In this document: positions 9,486 to 20,212 of the stretch, piece after piece
Numbering within the stretch: the first letter of the stretch is position 1
Layout of the letters: every line of letters starts with the position of its first letter
NCBI GenBank assembly: GCA_023212725.1
Contig: JALBYF010000090.1
Coordinates: 1 to 60,304 of the forward strand
Direction: 5' to 3'
Origin: Tranzscheliella williamsii
Taxonomy: Eukaryota > Basidiomycota > Ustilaginomycetes > Ustilaginales > Ustilaginaceae
DNA length: 60,304 nucleotides
Made by a program: the position numbers and the translations under genes
Notes under the pieces: generated by a model
What the model was told of the DNA's origin: nothing
The model's input: only the letters and a program-made list of their open reading frames with translations
Database searches by the model: none

Positions 9486-10724
9486 TTCGGTCTGAACGTC
9501 AACGATCGGCGGAGACAGGAATCTTGGTCTGGCTCGTCAAAGGAGGGCCATGGCCAAGGCGGAGCTCCTTTAAACGATTGGCGGAGCTCACTTACACGAT
9601 CCTGTTGTTGTTCTTTGCCTCGAGTTCGCTGCCAAGGATAGCAGAAAGATTCGGATGGCCTTAGTGGCTCTGTTGGCCGCCATATCGCCTGTGGAGCCCT
9701 ATCGGGCTTGCATGCACAAAAGCCAGCCGAGGGCGTTCTGGCTCAGCCGGCTCGTACATTGGCGTTGACCGGGATAGGAGCCTGGATGTTGTCTGGACTG
9801 GTTGGCTTGTACGTCGGGCTACAAGCCGCTAGAGAAAGAGGAAGACGTCGTGCATCGCGGCTTGCACGCATCAAAAGCACTTTTGCAGATTCCCACGCTA
9901 GCTCCTATCAGCGCTTGCCCTGTCGAACCAGTGTGTCTTAGAAGCGACTGCATGAACAGACGGAAGGATGCCATCCATACTAAAACAGTTACAACCGTCA
10001 TCCTACGATGCATTCGATCCAATTGCCAGCTTCTTAGGCGCTGTGATTGCGCTCGCCAATTGGATGCTTAATTCGAATATTCTAACCGTCAAGGTTAGCA
10101 ACTGTCGCTTAGCGGCGCAGGTGACGTTGGACGCCGACGGCATTGGTGGAGTCATCCGTCGGAAGCGCGAGAGTAGTGTACTTTCTTCTGTAGGCGTAAG
10201 CTGTACCTTCTACCGCTCGGTCGCTTATTGCGGTCGCTTACTGTCATAGCTCGACTTGATGGTTTCCGCAAATTCTCCATCAAGCGTTCCTGCTTCGTCC
10301 GTCGTTGCGCCTCGGAAGCCGGAAACCTCGGGGCTTCTTCAGAGTGTGTAGGCACCTCAATTGCTGGACCAAACAGATACGCCCTTTACGCTAAGGATCC
10401 AGTTGATATTCATGCGCATCGCTCAGCTTTTCCATTCTACCTCTGGACGGTGGTCAACAGAAAGGACAGAACGTGACTATGCAGTCGAGGAGGGACATCA
10501 GCCGCCCGAATGGAGTGCCGACAAACGCGCCGGAAGAAGGCGCCCGGGCGCCTCACCAATACGCATCAGCCCGCTTTGACAACCCGACTCCGCCTCACGC
10601 TGGATGTCTCTGTCGCTCACGAGCATACGCTCTGAGTTCGAATGGCAAACGAATATAAGCAAGGACCCGGCAGGCGGCCTGAATTAGTGAGATGCCGCCC
10701 TGTACGAGAGAGTAGCTCACCAAC
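9486..10724. other. Divergent intergenic region, 1.2 kb
   Basis: This lies between the start of the cap methyltransferase gene (-) and the start of the exonuclease-like gene (+). The short frames have no recognisable domain. A potential donor near 9595 could add a non-coding or N-terminal exon to the methyltransferase, but no conserved residues support one. Confidence 0.45.
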
Positions 10725-11555
10725 ATGGAACCTTCGATGCTCCAGTTGGCGTCTTGCTCGGCGTTGAGAACAACAGTCCTGTCGCGCATCCATCATATCC
10801 CATACCTAGTCGATTGGATCCTCCTTCATCCCGAGCAACCTCTCCTTATATCAGGGAAGGGTCGCGGCTATGGTGAACCCGATGGCTTGTCGGTCTTGCA
10901 GATCATCTTTTTGGACCAGATTTTTGTCGTGGATCTCTTTGGCCTCGGCTCAGCCCTTTTCTCCTCTCCTTCGCTGATCGATGGCCAATATACACTCCAG
11001 ACCATCCTAGAGGATGACCGACGTGCCAAGGTGACCTTTGATGTACGCAGCTTCAGCCACCACCTCTTCAAGTTCTTCCAGATCCGCCTCCGAAACGTCC
11101 TGGATCTACAGATTCTCGAGCTCCTCGCGCGAGGCGATCATCTTGCAACCGATGGCTTCCTTCCCAGTCTCCACCAGTCCGCCCGTCGGAGCAGCCTAGG
11201 TCGATGTTCGACTTCCCTCAAGAAAGCTTTGTCGGGCAGAATTACCATGTCGAAGCAATTCGTCAGCCAGAAAGGTGGCAATCCCTCCCTTCTCTATCTC
11301 CGCCCTGTGCCCAAAAGTGTTGTCAAGTATTGCTCCTTCGATGGTATCATATTGCCACAGCTCTTGGAATCTCTGCTATCCAACAGTAACGCCGTCTTGA
11401 TAGCGGATGCCAGGTACGCCACTCAGCTCCGTTTAGACGAGTCCAGACGACACGATTATACTCCCAACGGACCGGATAGGGTACTACTCGCTCCGATGCG
11501 ATCAGCTTCGAGCAACACCAGCTCAGTGACGAGCCACGAAGGCAGCGATAGATAA
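10725..11555 (+). CDS. 3'-5' exonuclease domain (EXD/RNase D-like) protein, probably inactive
   Basis: A 276-codon frame with the RNase H-like fold of fungal EXD proteins. The pattern is PDGLSVLQI, VVDLFGLGSALF, LQTILEDDRRAKVTFDVR, then RLRNVLDLQILELLAR, and later VVKYCSFDGIILPQLL. Active members degrade RNA or DNA from the 3' end using four acids. Here the first pair, normally DxE before the glycine-rich turn, reads S43-G-K45 in LLISGKGRGYG. The second block FDVRSFSHHL lacks the usual ND-x-D. Only the Exo III Y-x3-D (YCSFD) is clear. The protein is therefore likely a non-catalytic nucleic-acid-binding relative or a decaying copy. The start is the ATG at 10725; no intron is needed. It lies head-to-head with the cap methyltransferase gene, which may be coincidence. 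Confidence 0.65.
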   Translation: MEPSMLQLASCSALRTTVLSRIHHIPYLVDWILLHPEQPLLISGKGRGYGEPDGLSVLQIIFLDQIFVVDLFGLGSALFSSPSLIDGQYTLQTILEDDRRAKVTFDVRSFSHHLFKFFQIRLRNVLDLQILELLARGDHLATDGFLPSLHQSARRSSLGRCSTSLKKALSGRITMSKQFVSQKGGNPSLLYLRPVPKSVVKYCSFDGIILPQLLESLLSNSNAVLIADARYATQLRLDESRRHDYTPNGPDRVLLAPMRSASSNTSSVTSHEGSDR

Positions 11556-12252
11556 AAGGACAAGTCACAACCGAGACAGATCTTAGCAGTAGAGCTGAGT
11601 ACGCAGAAGCGCATCTTAGCTACGGCGGAGCACATTATACCCCCGTGCCAACATCTCTCTTCCTTGCCACCATAGCAGTCAGCTTGGTCTGCCTTTCTTT
11701 CGCTTCTGTGAATCCGATTCACGCCTGATATCAGAGTAGAGAAGCCAGTTCAAAGCGACGCCGAAAGCGAATCGTACTGCGGCGGACCAGGTGTTGGCGC
11801 TCCAAAGTGCAGAGCAGGAGGCGCTCATAGCATCCCGCCCGTACTTCACCGTACGGATGCAGATGCTTCCTTACCGGCTAAGATCGAGGTATTCCATGCA
11901 GAACGTACGCCTGAATCCTAGTATCGAATCCAGCGGTGAATTACATTTTTGGCGAGGATTTGTATGTTTGGTTTGCGCTGATGGAAAGGCGAATAAGAAA
12001 CACAATTCAAAGTGTGAAGCGCAAAGGGTGGTCTGGGCAATACTTGTGACTGACTAAAAATCACAAACCGCTGAGTGTGAGTCTCGCTGGGTGAGGGTCG
12101 CGCGTCGCGGCTTGTCGCGGTGCAGCGGAACCGGTAGGAGCGGATGGCTTGCACACAACTTGTCTCTCCACTACGTCGAGTTCACCGCTCGCAATCGTGC
12201 CTTCCTGCCCCATCCACCCATAGATCCTCGCCATCTGTCTGACCGTCTCGAC
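11556..12252. other. Intergenic region
   Basis: These 697 bases lie between the exonuclease-like gene and the Rdx-like gene, both on the plus strand. I see no conserved frame, RNA gene or repeat. The last ~100 bases are pyrimidine-rich and probably form the leader of the downstream gene. Confidence 0.45.
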
Positions 12253-12883
12253 ATGTCCGGCTTGAAGGGATCCGGCGGTTCCAGCAGTAAGCCACAAACT
12301 CGTCTCGAAGATATTAAGCCACCGGCACAATCAGCCTGCCCACTCACTCATCCAGCTATCTACATTGAGGTAAGTATCCATCCTCTTTTACAGCAATAGT
12401 GCATGACGCCAGACTGTTCATAACCTTTGTTGCCCGCTCCCAAATGGTCTCTTGTTCGATCGCAGTTCAGCAACAGGAAATGGAGGAATAGAGCCGTCTG
12501 GTTCCAGAACGAAATTTTTTCGGGGATGCACTTGGTCATATCTGCTGATGACCGACTAGCTCCTGCCGACGCTGCCGAAAACTGTTCTGTTACACTAATC
12601 CAGCTCACCGCAAGGCAAGTCGGTAACAACCCTCCTATTTTCCGTATCTGGGCAAATCAACCTCCCGGCCCTCAAAACCTAGCTGAGCCTACAGCGCCTC
12701 AAGTTACTCTTGTGTGGGACCTGCATCGAGATAATGGCTTCCCCGAGATACGTGATTTGGTACGTTGATCCAAATCTGGCTCACACTTGGCCCTACATTT
12801 GACTAACACCTGCTTCTTCCCGTACCGGCCATCGCTTTTTGTTGAGACAGAGGCGCAAAATACCTTGGCCCAACCTCATGTAA
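12253..12883 (+). CDS. SelW/SelT-type Rdx domain protein lacking the CxxC motif
   Basis: Exons 12253-12369, 12466-12759 and 12851-12883 join in phase to 147 codons. The second exon reads as the thioredoxin-like Rdx fold: FSNRKWRNRAVWFQNEIF, then IFRIW, then VTLVWDLHRDNGFPEIRDLRR. This parallels the family pattern (IEFCxxCRWxxRAxWxQxEL, then FRIW, then VWDRKxxGGFPExKxLKRR). In active members the CxxC performs thiol redox chemistry. Here the same four positions are S41-N-R-K44, so that function is lost. The C-terminus is short (IPWPNLM stop) and lacks the usual RD-x-x-P-x-x-x-LGH tail. A further exon within 12915-13130, which is Ser/Pro-rich, is possible but not shown. This is a divergent paralogue or a decaying gene. 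Confidence 0.5.
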
Positions 12884-13109
12884 TTGGCATACTTGCCTCA
12901 TTGTCTGTACATCAATGCACACACCTGCTAAAAATCTGTGGAAAACCCCCACGGCAGAAGCGTCCGCACCGGTACGGCAGAGCGAGAGCGATGTATTGGT
13001 TTCAGAAATTCCATCTTCTCAGTCACTGCTTGCATCAAGCAAAACGCTCCCACGCCCGATGCCTTCAGAAGCATCTAACTACAACACAAGTGTGGGCCAT
13101 CTGGCTTCG

Positions 13110-16100
13110 TTATATACCGAAGCTTGGATAATCGTTAGCCAGCCGGCGCAGCTCATTGTCGCAGTCGACGATGCTGATCTTCTTGCCGGACAGGATCATG
13201 AACGTCTGGTTTGGACGGCCGCTTGGGTCTCCCGGCGCGTGCGGGGCTGTACGCGGCTGCGGCGAGCGACCCAGCTTGCTAGCGGTCCATGTCTTTCCGT
13301 TGCTGGACCGGGAAAAGGTTTCGACGATCTCGTTGCGCCGAGTGAGAGACAGCGCCTGCAGGCAGTGTGCCTGAGCGACGGCCCGTGCGTCTTTTGCTAG
13401 CTTACCCCCGCTGTCCAGGGAGCATTGGTATGTCGCAGAGGCGCCGTCGAGATGTAGGAATTGCACCGAGCTGCCGGCATCCGCCTCGTTCTGTTGCAGG
13501 ACCCGTTCGTGGTCGTTGAGGATGCGTTGCACGCGCCGGAGCAGCTGCCATGCTTCATCTCGAAGGTCTGCCTCTCCGAGCGACTCCAAACTGCGCGACG
13601 TATTGCGCTCGGTTTCTTCGACCAGCACCAGCGTCAGTAGACGCCGCTGCGCGAAAAACATATAAAGGAGCTTTTGTGTCAACCAGTGCTCTTTCTGCAC
13701 CCAGGAACGTGGTATAGGATCGTACTCACTGTGATAAACGTGACCTTATACTCAGGACCCCTCCAAGGCAGCTCGGGTGCGTTCTGAGCGCTTTCGCCTG
13801 GCGGAGGCTTGTCGCGACGCTCTGCAAAGAACTTGAAGCCTTGCCAGGGCGGTGGTTCCTCGTGGCCCCATCCGTCCAGCTCGAAATCGTGATGTTCTGA
13901 AAGAAACGTTGTGGCGGCGAGCGAGGTGCCGGGTGCGCCCGTACCATCGGGCGTGTCCATGCCTTGGGTCGGGCTTGCTGGTGAATCGGCCGCTTCAGAA
14001 AGAGCTGTCGACCTTGGCGATAAGGTGCCCACGGTCGGTTCGGCCTTGAGCGCTTTCGTGTTGTACCATGCTGCTGCCGTGACCGAGATGGAGGGAAACG
14101 CCTTCACGCTCGAGTCGGTGCGGATCGATGCTGAGTCGGCACTACTGTATTCTTCGCGCGGCCCCGGCGGTGCCCGAGCCTGACTAGGAATGTCGACAGT
14201 GTTTAGGGCATCGTGCTTCTCCGGTGGCACAGGCAACAGATCGAGATGGGTCGCTGGCTGGCTGGGTGCGCCGTTACTCGCGGCCTTGTCGGTGACGAGC
14301 GCTGATGCACCGCCGAATTCAGGCTCAGCGACGAGCGCGGCCGCCAAATCGCTAACGTCCACCTCCGGTTCCAAAAGCGACACCTTGGTGACGATGCTGC
14401 CGTCGGTATTATTGTCCACAGGAGCATCAGCAAACCTATCGTGGTCTTCGATCTCGGCGTCTTCGGCAAGCGTAGCCTCTCTCGACTTGATGTTGACTGC
14501 CGCCTCTTGGTCGCTGGGCGATGTGGTCCCCGCGAGGCCCAGTGAGGCGCCCAGCCCTTTGAAGGCCGTCTCGGCGCCGCTCCACATCTTCCCGCCAGCT
14601 TCCTGGATCGGGATCGCTTCGGCGAGTCTCTGCTGTATAAGTTGGAAGGGGCTCAGTGCACCTTCGCCGGCTTGTCCGGCAGCGGGTTGCTCGACTAACG
14701 CCGCATCCGGCACACGGACGGCCTCTTCTCCTCTTGCGGAGCCTGAAGCCGTTGTAGCTGGGTCAGTCTCGCCCTTTTGGGACTCCTGCGCCTCCTCCTT
14801 CTTCTGAGCAGCCTTGTCGCCGCCGATGCTTTCCTTGTCGGACGTGTCCGCGGCGGCATCGGTGCCTCGAAAGGTGTATTTACCGAGTCCACTGAAAACG
14901 CTGCTCCAGTTTGACCATTTCGTTGTATCGCTGATCGAGGAAGCATCGGTGGATCCACTCGAAGAGCGCTGCTGCGGGATGGGGGAGGATACTACGCGGC
15001 TCTTCCCGGCGTGTGCGGACAGCAGCCCTGTGCGGATATCCTGTTTGCTGCTGCTGTTTGAGCTGCGCTCCCGTATAGCTCCCGCAGTGCCGCGCCTCCG
15101 GCCACCGCCGGGACTCGACAAAGCAGATGCCCGCACCAAGTCCTTTTCCTTCTCTAGGCCGGTCAGATGGCTTACTACCCGGTGAAGAAGTTCGGCTCTG
15201 GTCAGCGGATCCAGACAGTGGGTTTGCGCTCGCAGATCTTCGTCCAGCGCCATTCTCTCCGCTTCTTTGTGTGTTCCCGAGTCGAAGCAGCCGGCATCGG
15301 TAGGGGGCCAGAGCAAGTCTGTGTCCGACAACAAGATGAGCTCCCGTAACGTTCCTCCTCCAGCATACAGTTTCTTGGCGGAAGCGGTGTGCATGAGGCG
15401 CGCAAGCTGCGAGCGTGGCGCTCGCCCGACGATGGGGAAGCCTTCGATGCACTGCGCCAAGAGGTCGCCCTGCCCAGTCTCTACTTCAGCTGAATCGTCC
15501 GCTGCATTGCCGCCCGACCCAAAATCGAGATCCCAGCTCCAGGCCCATACGGAGAAGTACTTTTCGAGCGAGCGCTCGAGCAGTGCTCGGCCGTTTCGCT
15601 GCGCAAGGATGGCGGACGGAGACCCGTTTAGCAAGACCCAGTCGCGCCATGCGCGGCGGATGCTCTCTTCGAGCCATTCATCTGGAAGCAGCGAGTCGTG
15701 GTATTCCTTGGACACCTTTTCGGCGTCGGAGGCGGGCGGGCGGCGCACGGTGAACGGGAGATCGATGCTTGCGTGCACCCAGAGCCCGTGTTCGACTTCG
15801 ACGAGGAGCATCCTGCGCTTGCTCGAGTGGACGTTCCACGACCTCGCCCTGCTCGCCGAGCTCGACGCAGCCGTGTCTGCACCCCCCGAAACCATGCTGC
15901 AGAATTCGACCATGCCCTTCGCGACACCGATCTGCCGCAGCATCTTGTCCTTGAGCGCCGCCCGCGCGCGGCTGGTATAGAAGAGGATCTGCGCAGCCTC
16001 GCGCGCATTCTCCCTGCTGTCCGCATCATCGTCCCCGTCCTGGCTGCCCTTCGGCGGCTTCAGCGCCAAACAGAAGATAGTAAAGTAGGACAGCGCCGCG

Positions 16101-16165
16101 GGCCGCACTTCATTCTGCGACGAGGAAGAAGAGCCCAGCGCCGAGAAGGAGGGAAGAAACGACAT
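13110..16165 (-). CDS. CCZ1: Vacuolar fusion protein CCZ1 homologue
   Basis: Exons 16165-13730 and 13694-13110 join in phase to 1006 residues across a 35-base intron (GTGAGT to GCAG). The N-terminus LSYFTIFCLALKPPKGSQ, then DSRENAREAAQILFYTSR and MLRQIGVAKGMVEF, is the first longin domain of CCZ1/INTU. CCZ1 pairs with MON1 as the guanine nucleotide exchange factor for the Rab7/Ypt7 GTPase on late endosomes and vacuoles. The middle (about 350-750) is Ser/Ala/Glu-rich and disordered, which makes the protein longer than yeast CCZ1. The second exon (HWLTQKLLYMFFAQRRLLTLVLV) returns to an ordered region. The longer frame beginning at 16174 starts with GTG, so ATG 16165 is preferred. Confidence 0.88.
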
Positions 16166-16498
16166 ACTCCCCACACCTCTCAGACACTCGCGTCGTTCCC
16201 TCCAGCGCCGCTAACAGGAATGCAAATGGAAAGGTGAGCCAAGCACCGTGGTGGTGTTGGAGTAGAGGATGGCTATGCGGTGCATGCATGTTTCGCACGT
16301 GACGACCACCCCTTTGCCACAGCAGGTGTCACTTATCTTTCTCTTGGATTGACCTACACTCAAAGCGACAGTCTTTATCCTTCACACACTACGCCGGACC
16401 AAGCGCACCGCCCTATGAACTGCTACGATAGCGACTGCGAATAATGTGAACCATGGTTGCTTGACGGCGGTCTTGTATTTGTATCTACATGGGAGGTG
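16166..16498. other. Spacer between COP1 and CCZ1
   Basis: These 333 bases hold the 3' end of the coatomer alpha gene and the promoter of CCZ1, both on the minus strand. Nothing else is recognisable. Confidence 0.5.
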
Positions 16499-19400
16499 CT
16501 AGGCAAAGCTACGGAGCCCAGAGGCAAGCTTACCGACTTCAGAGATCTGCGTGATCTTGCACAGCGTGCCTTTGAACTCAGGCATGTATCTGGCGCCGGT
16601 CAGCGGATCCGTGACGGAGCCGGCTCCGGCCGCGCTGATCAGCTTATGCGATGCAGCACAGATCACAAAGTTCTGCTCCAAAGGATCATAGCCAGGTACG
16701 TCCACGGCGTCGCGAGGGCTTCGTTCGGCGAGCGAGATAATCTGCTGTGCCTTCTGAGCCACTTGGGGAGCGGGAGAAAGATCCAGCAGCCGTTTCGCAA
16801 AACTTGCAGCCATGGCGTGATTGTTGACCTTTCGAGCTTCCGTCATCGCACTGCGCAGGGCCAGTGTCTGATGCTGGGGCTGCAATTGGGTGCGGGTGAA
16901 CAGCGCCGCTAGCTCGAGGTTCCTCGCGATGCTGTCGGGTTCAGCGGCGATGAGTTGCCGTCGATTCAGTTCGATCGACACACCAAGGATGTATTCACGG
17001 CAGAGAACAATCAAATCCTGCGCCTCGTTCGCTTCGGCCTCGCTTGTTGCGGGTGTGAGAACAAGCTGGTGCAGCAGATGGCGGAAAATCGTTTCGGCCT
17101 CGGCCAGCTTGTTACCACTGACCGCTCGATAACCTTCCTGCAGCTCGTTGGCTGCCAGCGACTTGATGGTCCTGGGGGCAGCGGGATGCGCCTTGCTCGT
17201 CTTGCCCTCGGTCTCCTCGTTGTTTCTACGGAGGTAGATCTCGAGCGGACCAGCGGCAGGTGCGGCAGGCAAAAAGCTCCGACAGCTTAGGTAGGACGCC
17301 ATAAACAACGGTTTCAGCGGCGCGAAGTCGACGATACCAGCCTGGCGAGACAGCAACGTCATGGCCGTCTCGAAAGAGCCCGCGGCTGCATGATCGGCTG
17401 CGATCGGTGAGTTTCTCAGCCAGTGTTCAGGCTCTGAACTTCCAGCACCAAGACCTTCTAGCGGCGTCTCTTGTAAGGGCGCTACAACGGCCGTCTCTTC
17501 CTCTGGTAGCACGCCTTCCTCCTCAGCAAGATCCCAGGCCTCTTCTGCCTCGCCAAAGTCTTCCGGAGCAGCATCGAAGTCGTCGCCCTCGTTGTCTGAC
17601 TCTTCGAGTGCATCGCCATCCAACCACGATTCAATGTCGTGGTTCTTGGCGCCATTCACAGTGTTGTCCTTGAAGATGGGCCCACCTTCGTTGCCGGCGA
17701 CAAGTGCTCGATCGAAGTAGCTTTGCTCGTTTGTGAGCATAGGCCAATTGTATTGGAATGCCTGAGATACCGGTGCAGGAGGTGCTAGCTTCGAAGTGCC
17801 TTCTCCTAGATCGAGCTGTCGATCTACCTTGTCAGTCTCCTGCGACATGCCAGCCTGCGCTGCAATGGCTGCAGCTCGGCTGTCCAAGCCATTGGTCTTG
17901 GCAGCTGCGTATGCGAGTGCAGGCATGCCAACGTCAGAGAGCACACTGGTTTGTGTCTCGACATTGCCAAGATAGAGCGCATTGTGGAAACGGCTGAGAT
18001 GGTCGCCTCGCTTTTCAGCAATGACAGCCATCTTGGCAAGCCTTTCAGTATTGCCAGTAATAAGATAAAGGAAGCTCAGTTTATCAAAGCTCTTAGTGCG
18101 CTGATAAGCACGCTCCACAATCTTATGATTTCCCTGTCGCAAAGCCGCAGTGGCGAGACGCTCCCAGACTTCGTTGACGTTCAGAGACTCGGCTGTCTCG
18201 AGAGCCACATCGAGGTTTCCGCATTCGATGGCGAGCTCAAAGCGAGTGCTCTTGTCCTGCACAAAGTGCAAAGCGATCTCGGGATAACCCTTCTTCTGCA
18301 AGAAGGCAATGATAGCTTGGCCCACCAGGTTGCTGTTTTTGATGATGCTGAGTACTTCGTCATATTTGCCCTGCACAAGTGCCAGCTTGAAGCGGAACTC
18401 GGTGGGGTCGATGGTGATGTTCTGGGGTCGAGCTAAACGGTCAAGGCAGGAGACAGTCTTCCCTTTCACCCTGGTCAAGTAGACAGGCTGCTCCAGCGTC
18501 TTGATGATGCCATTGTCCCCTTCAGGAAGGGCGTATTTGATGTGGTTAAGCGTGCTGTAGATCAAAACACCACTGTCATCCCAGGCCGCGCTCTTGATAC
18601 GGATGGTCTCGTGGATGAGATTGCTGGAGGAGAACGACTTGTCGGCCAAAGTGATAGTGTGCTTGCTCAACAGAGCAACCATACCACCATCAACACTCCA
18701 AACGGCATACTTTACGGGCGGGCTAGTGAGTTCAGCGAGAGTCTTTTGCTGCTGAATGTCATAAAGGATCACGCCAGTTGGGGTGCTCAAGATGAGGCTT
18801 GCGGTACCACCGAAGAAGATTTCGTTCGTCGTCTGAGGAGGCGTGATTGTCTTTGTAACAACATTGTTAAGATCACGGATCTCGATTGTCTGGGCGGCCT
18901 TGTCAAGCACGGCGAATCGGTTACGTGCAACGAAGATAGCGCTGGATCCCTGGCCTCTCTTGCCGACGCTCGAAGACTCGCCCAGGTCGCCGCCAGCCTC
19001 TCGAGGCAGGGGCGCGACGTCGAATACCCCCTGATCGCCGTTGACAGAGGTGATAATGGCCGATCTCTCTGCCGGATTGTAGCTCAGCGTACGAGGGGGG
19101 ACATATTGGTTGCCGAGACGTTTTACACTCAACAAGGCTTGGTCTACCCCAGTATTGAAGTCGAGCGACCGAACTTGCTTGTCTCGAATGTAGAAGAGCT
19201 GACTCTGGTGCACTGAGAAGGCGGGGCGCTCTCTTTCAAGTTTAAAGACAATCAAACCGTTGTCGTGACCTGCAGCAAAGAGGTTCAAGGTGGGGTGCGC
19301 CGTCAATACCCAGAATCTGTCGGACTCGCGTCGGAACGTCTGTACAGCAGTCCTCTTGCCCATGTCCCAAACTCGGATGGTCTTGTCCTCAGCGTCAGAA

Positions 19401-20212
19401 ATGATAAGCTCGTGTCGAGGATGGAACAGAGCACAGGATACGTTGTTGAAGTGGCCACGGCACGTATCCACTTCCCAAGCCTTGGTGTCCGACATTCTCC
19501 ACAGTTTGATCTGTCGGTCGTCGCCGGCGGAGACGATAAGGGGTAGGGTGGGGTGGAAAGAAGCCCAGTTGACACCCCTGTCGTGTCCTTCCAGAACGTA
19601 CTTGACCATGGCATCTGTGTTGCCGAAAAGATCGGCTTGTCCATTGTTGGCTCGAGCAATCTGCTCCTCAATGCTCATAGGCTGCGCGGTGGTGTTCTTC
19701 TTGCGCAGTCCGCTGATGTCCCAGACCCGGACAGTCTGATCCATGGACGCCGACACGATGAGGTCTTCTTTAGGGTGGAATTGAGCACACATGATATAGT
19801 GGTTATGACCGGTAAGAATGGCAATGCAGGTTCTGCTCTGCCAGTTCCAGATGCGAATGGTCTGATCATCCGAAGCACTAAGAATCCAAGGATGTTCGTG
19901 ATGAAAGAAAACGGTTCGGACATAGTCCAGATGTCCATTCAGGGTGAAGAGACATTTGCGCGTCTTGTGGTTCCACACCTTGATCTTGTAGTCATCACCG
20001 CCACTCACTAGGAGCGGTTGCGATGGGTGAAAGCAGATGCCTCGCACTGGACCATCATGCTCTTCGAGTCGGTCGTATATGGTTCCTGTCTGGTAATTCC
20101 ACAGTTGAATGGAGCCGTTGTGGAGGGAAGCCGCCAGGAGAGGAAGCCTAGGATGGAAGGCAATGCCCTTTACTCTGTTTGACTTGGACTCGAACTTGGT
20201 AAGCATCTGCAT
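16499..20212 (-). CDS. COP1: Coatomer subunit alpha (alpha-COP)
   Basis: An intron-free frame of 1237 codons, the usual size for alpha-COP. The protein is part of the COPI coat that carries retrieval cargo from Golgi to ER and binds dilysine signals through its WD40 propeller. The N-terminus MLTKFESKSNRVKGIAFHP starts a run of WD repeats to about residue 310 (GHLDYVRTVFFHHEHPWI, GHNHYIMCAQFHP and similar). An alpha-solenoid follows, then an acidic linker (ALEESDNEGDDFDAAPEDFG), then the C-terminal COPI domain ending YMPEFKGTLCKITQISEVG and ASGLR. ATG 20212 gives MQMLTKFE; the second ATG at 20206 gives the more usual MLTKFE start. Confidence 0.97.
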   Translation of the reverse strand: MQMLTKFESKSNRVKGIAFHPRLPLLAASLHNGSIQLWNYQTGTIYDRLEEHDGPVRGICFHPSQPLLVSGGDDYKIKVWNHKTRKCLFTLNGHLDYVRTVFFHHEHPWILSASDDQTIRIWNWQSRTCIAILTGHNHYIMCAQFHPKEDLIVSASMDQTVRVWDISGLRKKNTTAQPMSIEEQIARANNGQADLFGNTDAMVKYVLEGHDRGVNWASFHPTLPLIVSAGDDRQIKLWRMSDTKAWEVDTCRGHFNNVSCALFHPRHELIISDAEDKTIRVWDMGKRTAVQTFRRESDRFWVLTAHPTLNLFAAGHDNGLIVFKLERERPAFSVHQSQLFYIRDKQVRSLDFNTGVDQALLSVKRLGNQYVPPRTLSYNPAERSAIITSVNGDQGVFDVAPLPREAGGDLGESSSVGKRGQGSSAIFVARNRFAVLDKAAQTIEIRDLNNVVTKTITPPQTTNEIFFGGTASLILSTPTGVILYDIQQQKTLAELTSPPVKYAVWSVDGGMVALLSKHTITLADKSFSSSNLIHETIRIKSAAWDDSGVLIYSTLNHIKYALPEGDNGIIKTLEQPVYLTRVKGKTVSCLDRLARPQNITIDPTEFRFKLALVQGKYDEVLSIIKNSNLVGQAIIAFLQKKGYPEIALHFVQDKSTRFELAIECGNLDVALETAESLNVNEVWERLATAALRQGNHKIVERAYQRTKSFDKLSFLYLITGNTERLAKMAVIAEKRGDHLSRFHNALYLGNVETQTSVLSDVGMPALAYAAAKTNGLDSRAAAIAAQAGMSQETDKVDRQLDLGEGTSKLAPPAPVSQAFQYNWPMLTNEQSYFDRALVAGNEGGPIFKDNTVNGAKNHDIESWLDGDALEESDNEGDDFDAAPEDFGEAEEAWDLAEEEGVLPEEETAVVAPLQETPLEGLGAGSSEPEHWLRNSPIAADHAAAGSFETAMTLLSRQAGIVDFAPLKPLFMASYLSCRSFLPAAPAAGPLEIYLRRNNEETEGKTSKAHPAAPRTIKSLAANELQEGYRAVSGNKLAEAETIFRHLLHQLVLTPATSEAEANEAQDLIVLCREYILGVSIELNRRQLIAAEPDSIARNLELAALFTRTQLQPQHQTLALRSAMTEARKVNNHAMAASFAKRLLDLSPAPQVAQKAQQIISLAERSPRDAVDVPGYDPLEQNFVICAASHKLISAAGAGSVTDPLTGARYMPEFKGTLCKITQISEVGKLASGLRSFA

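Noticed and set aside
12915..13130. Ser/Pro-rich plus-strand frame considered as a further exon of the Rdx-like gene
   Set aside because: No convincing donor and acceptor pair links it in phase, and it overlaps the CCZ1 3' end.
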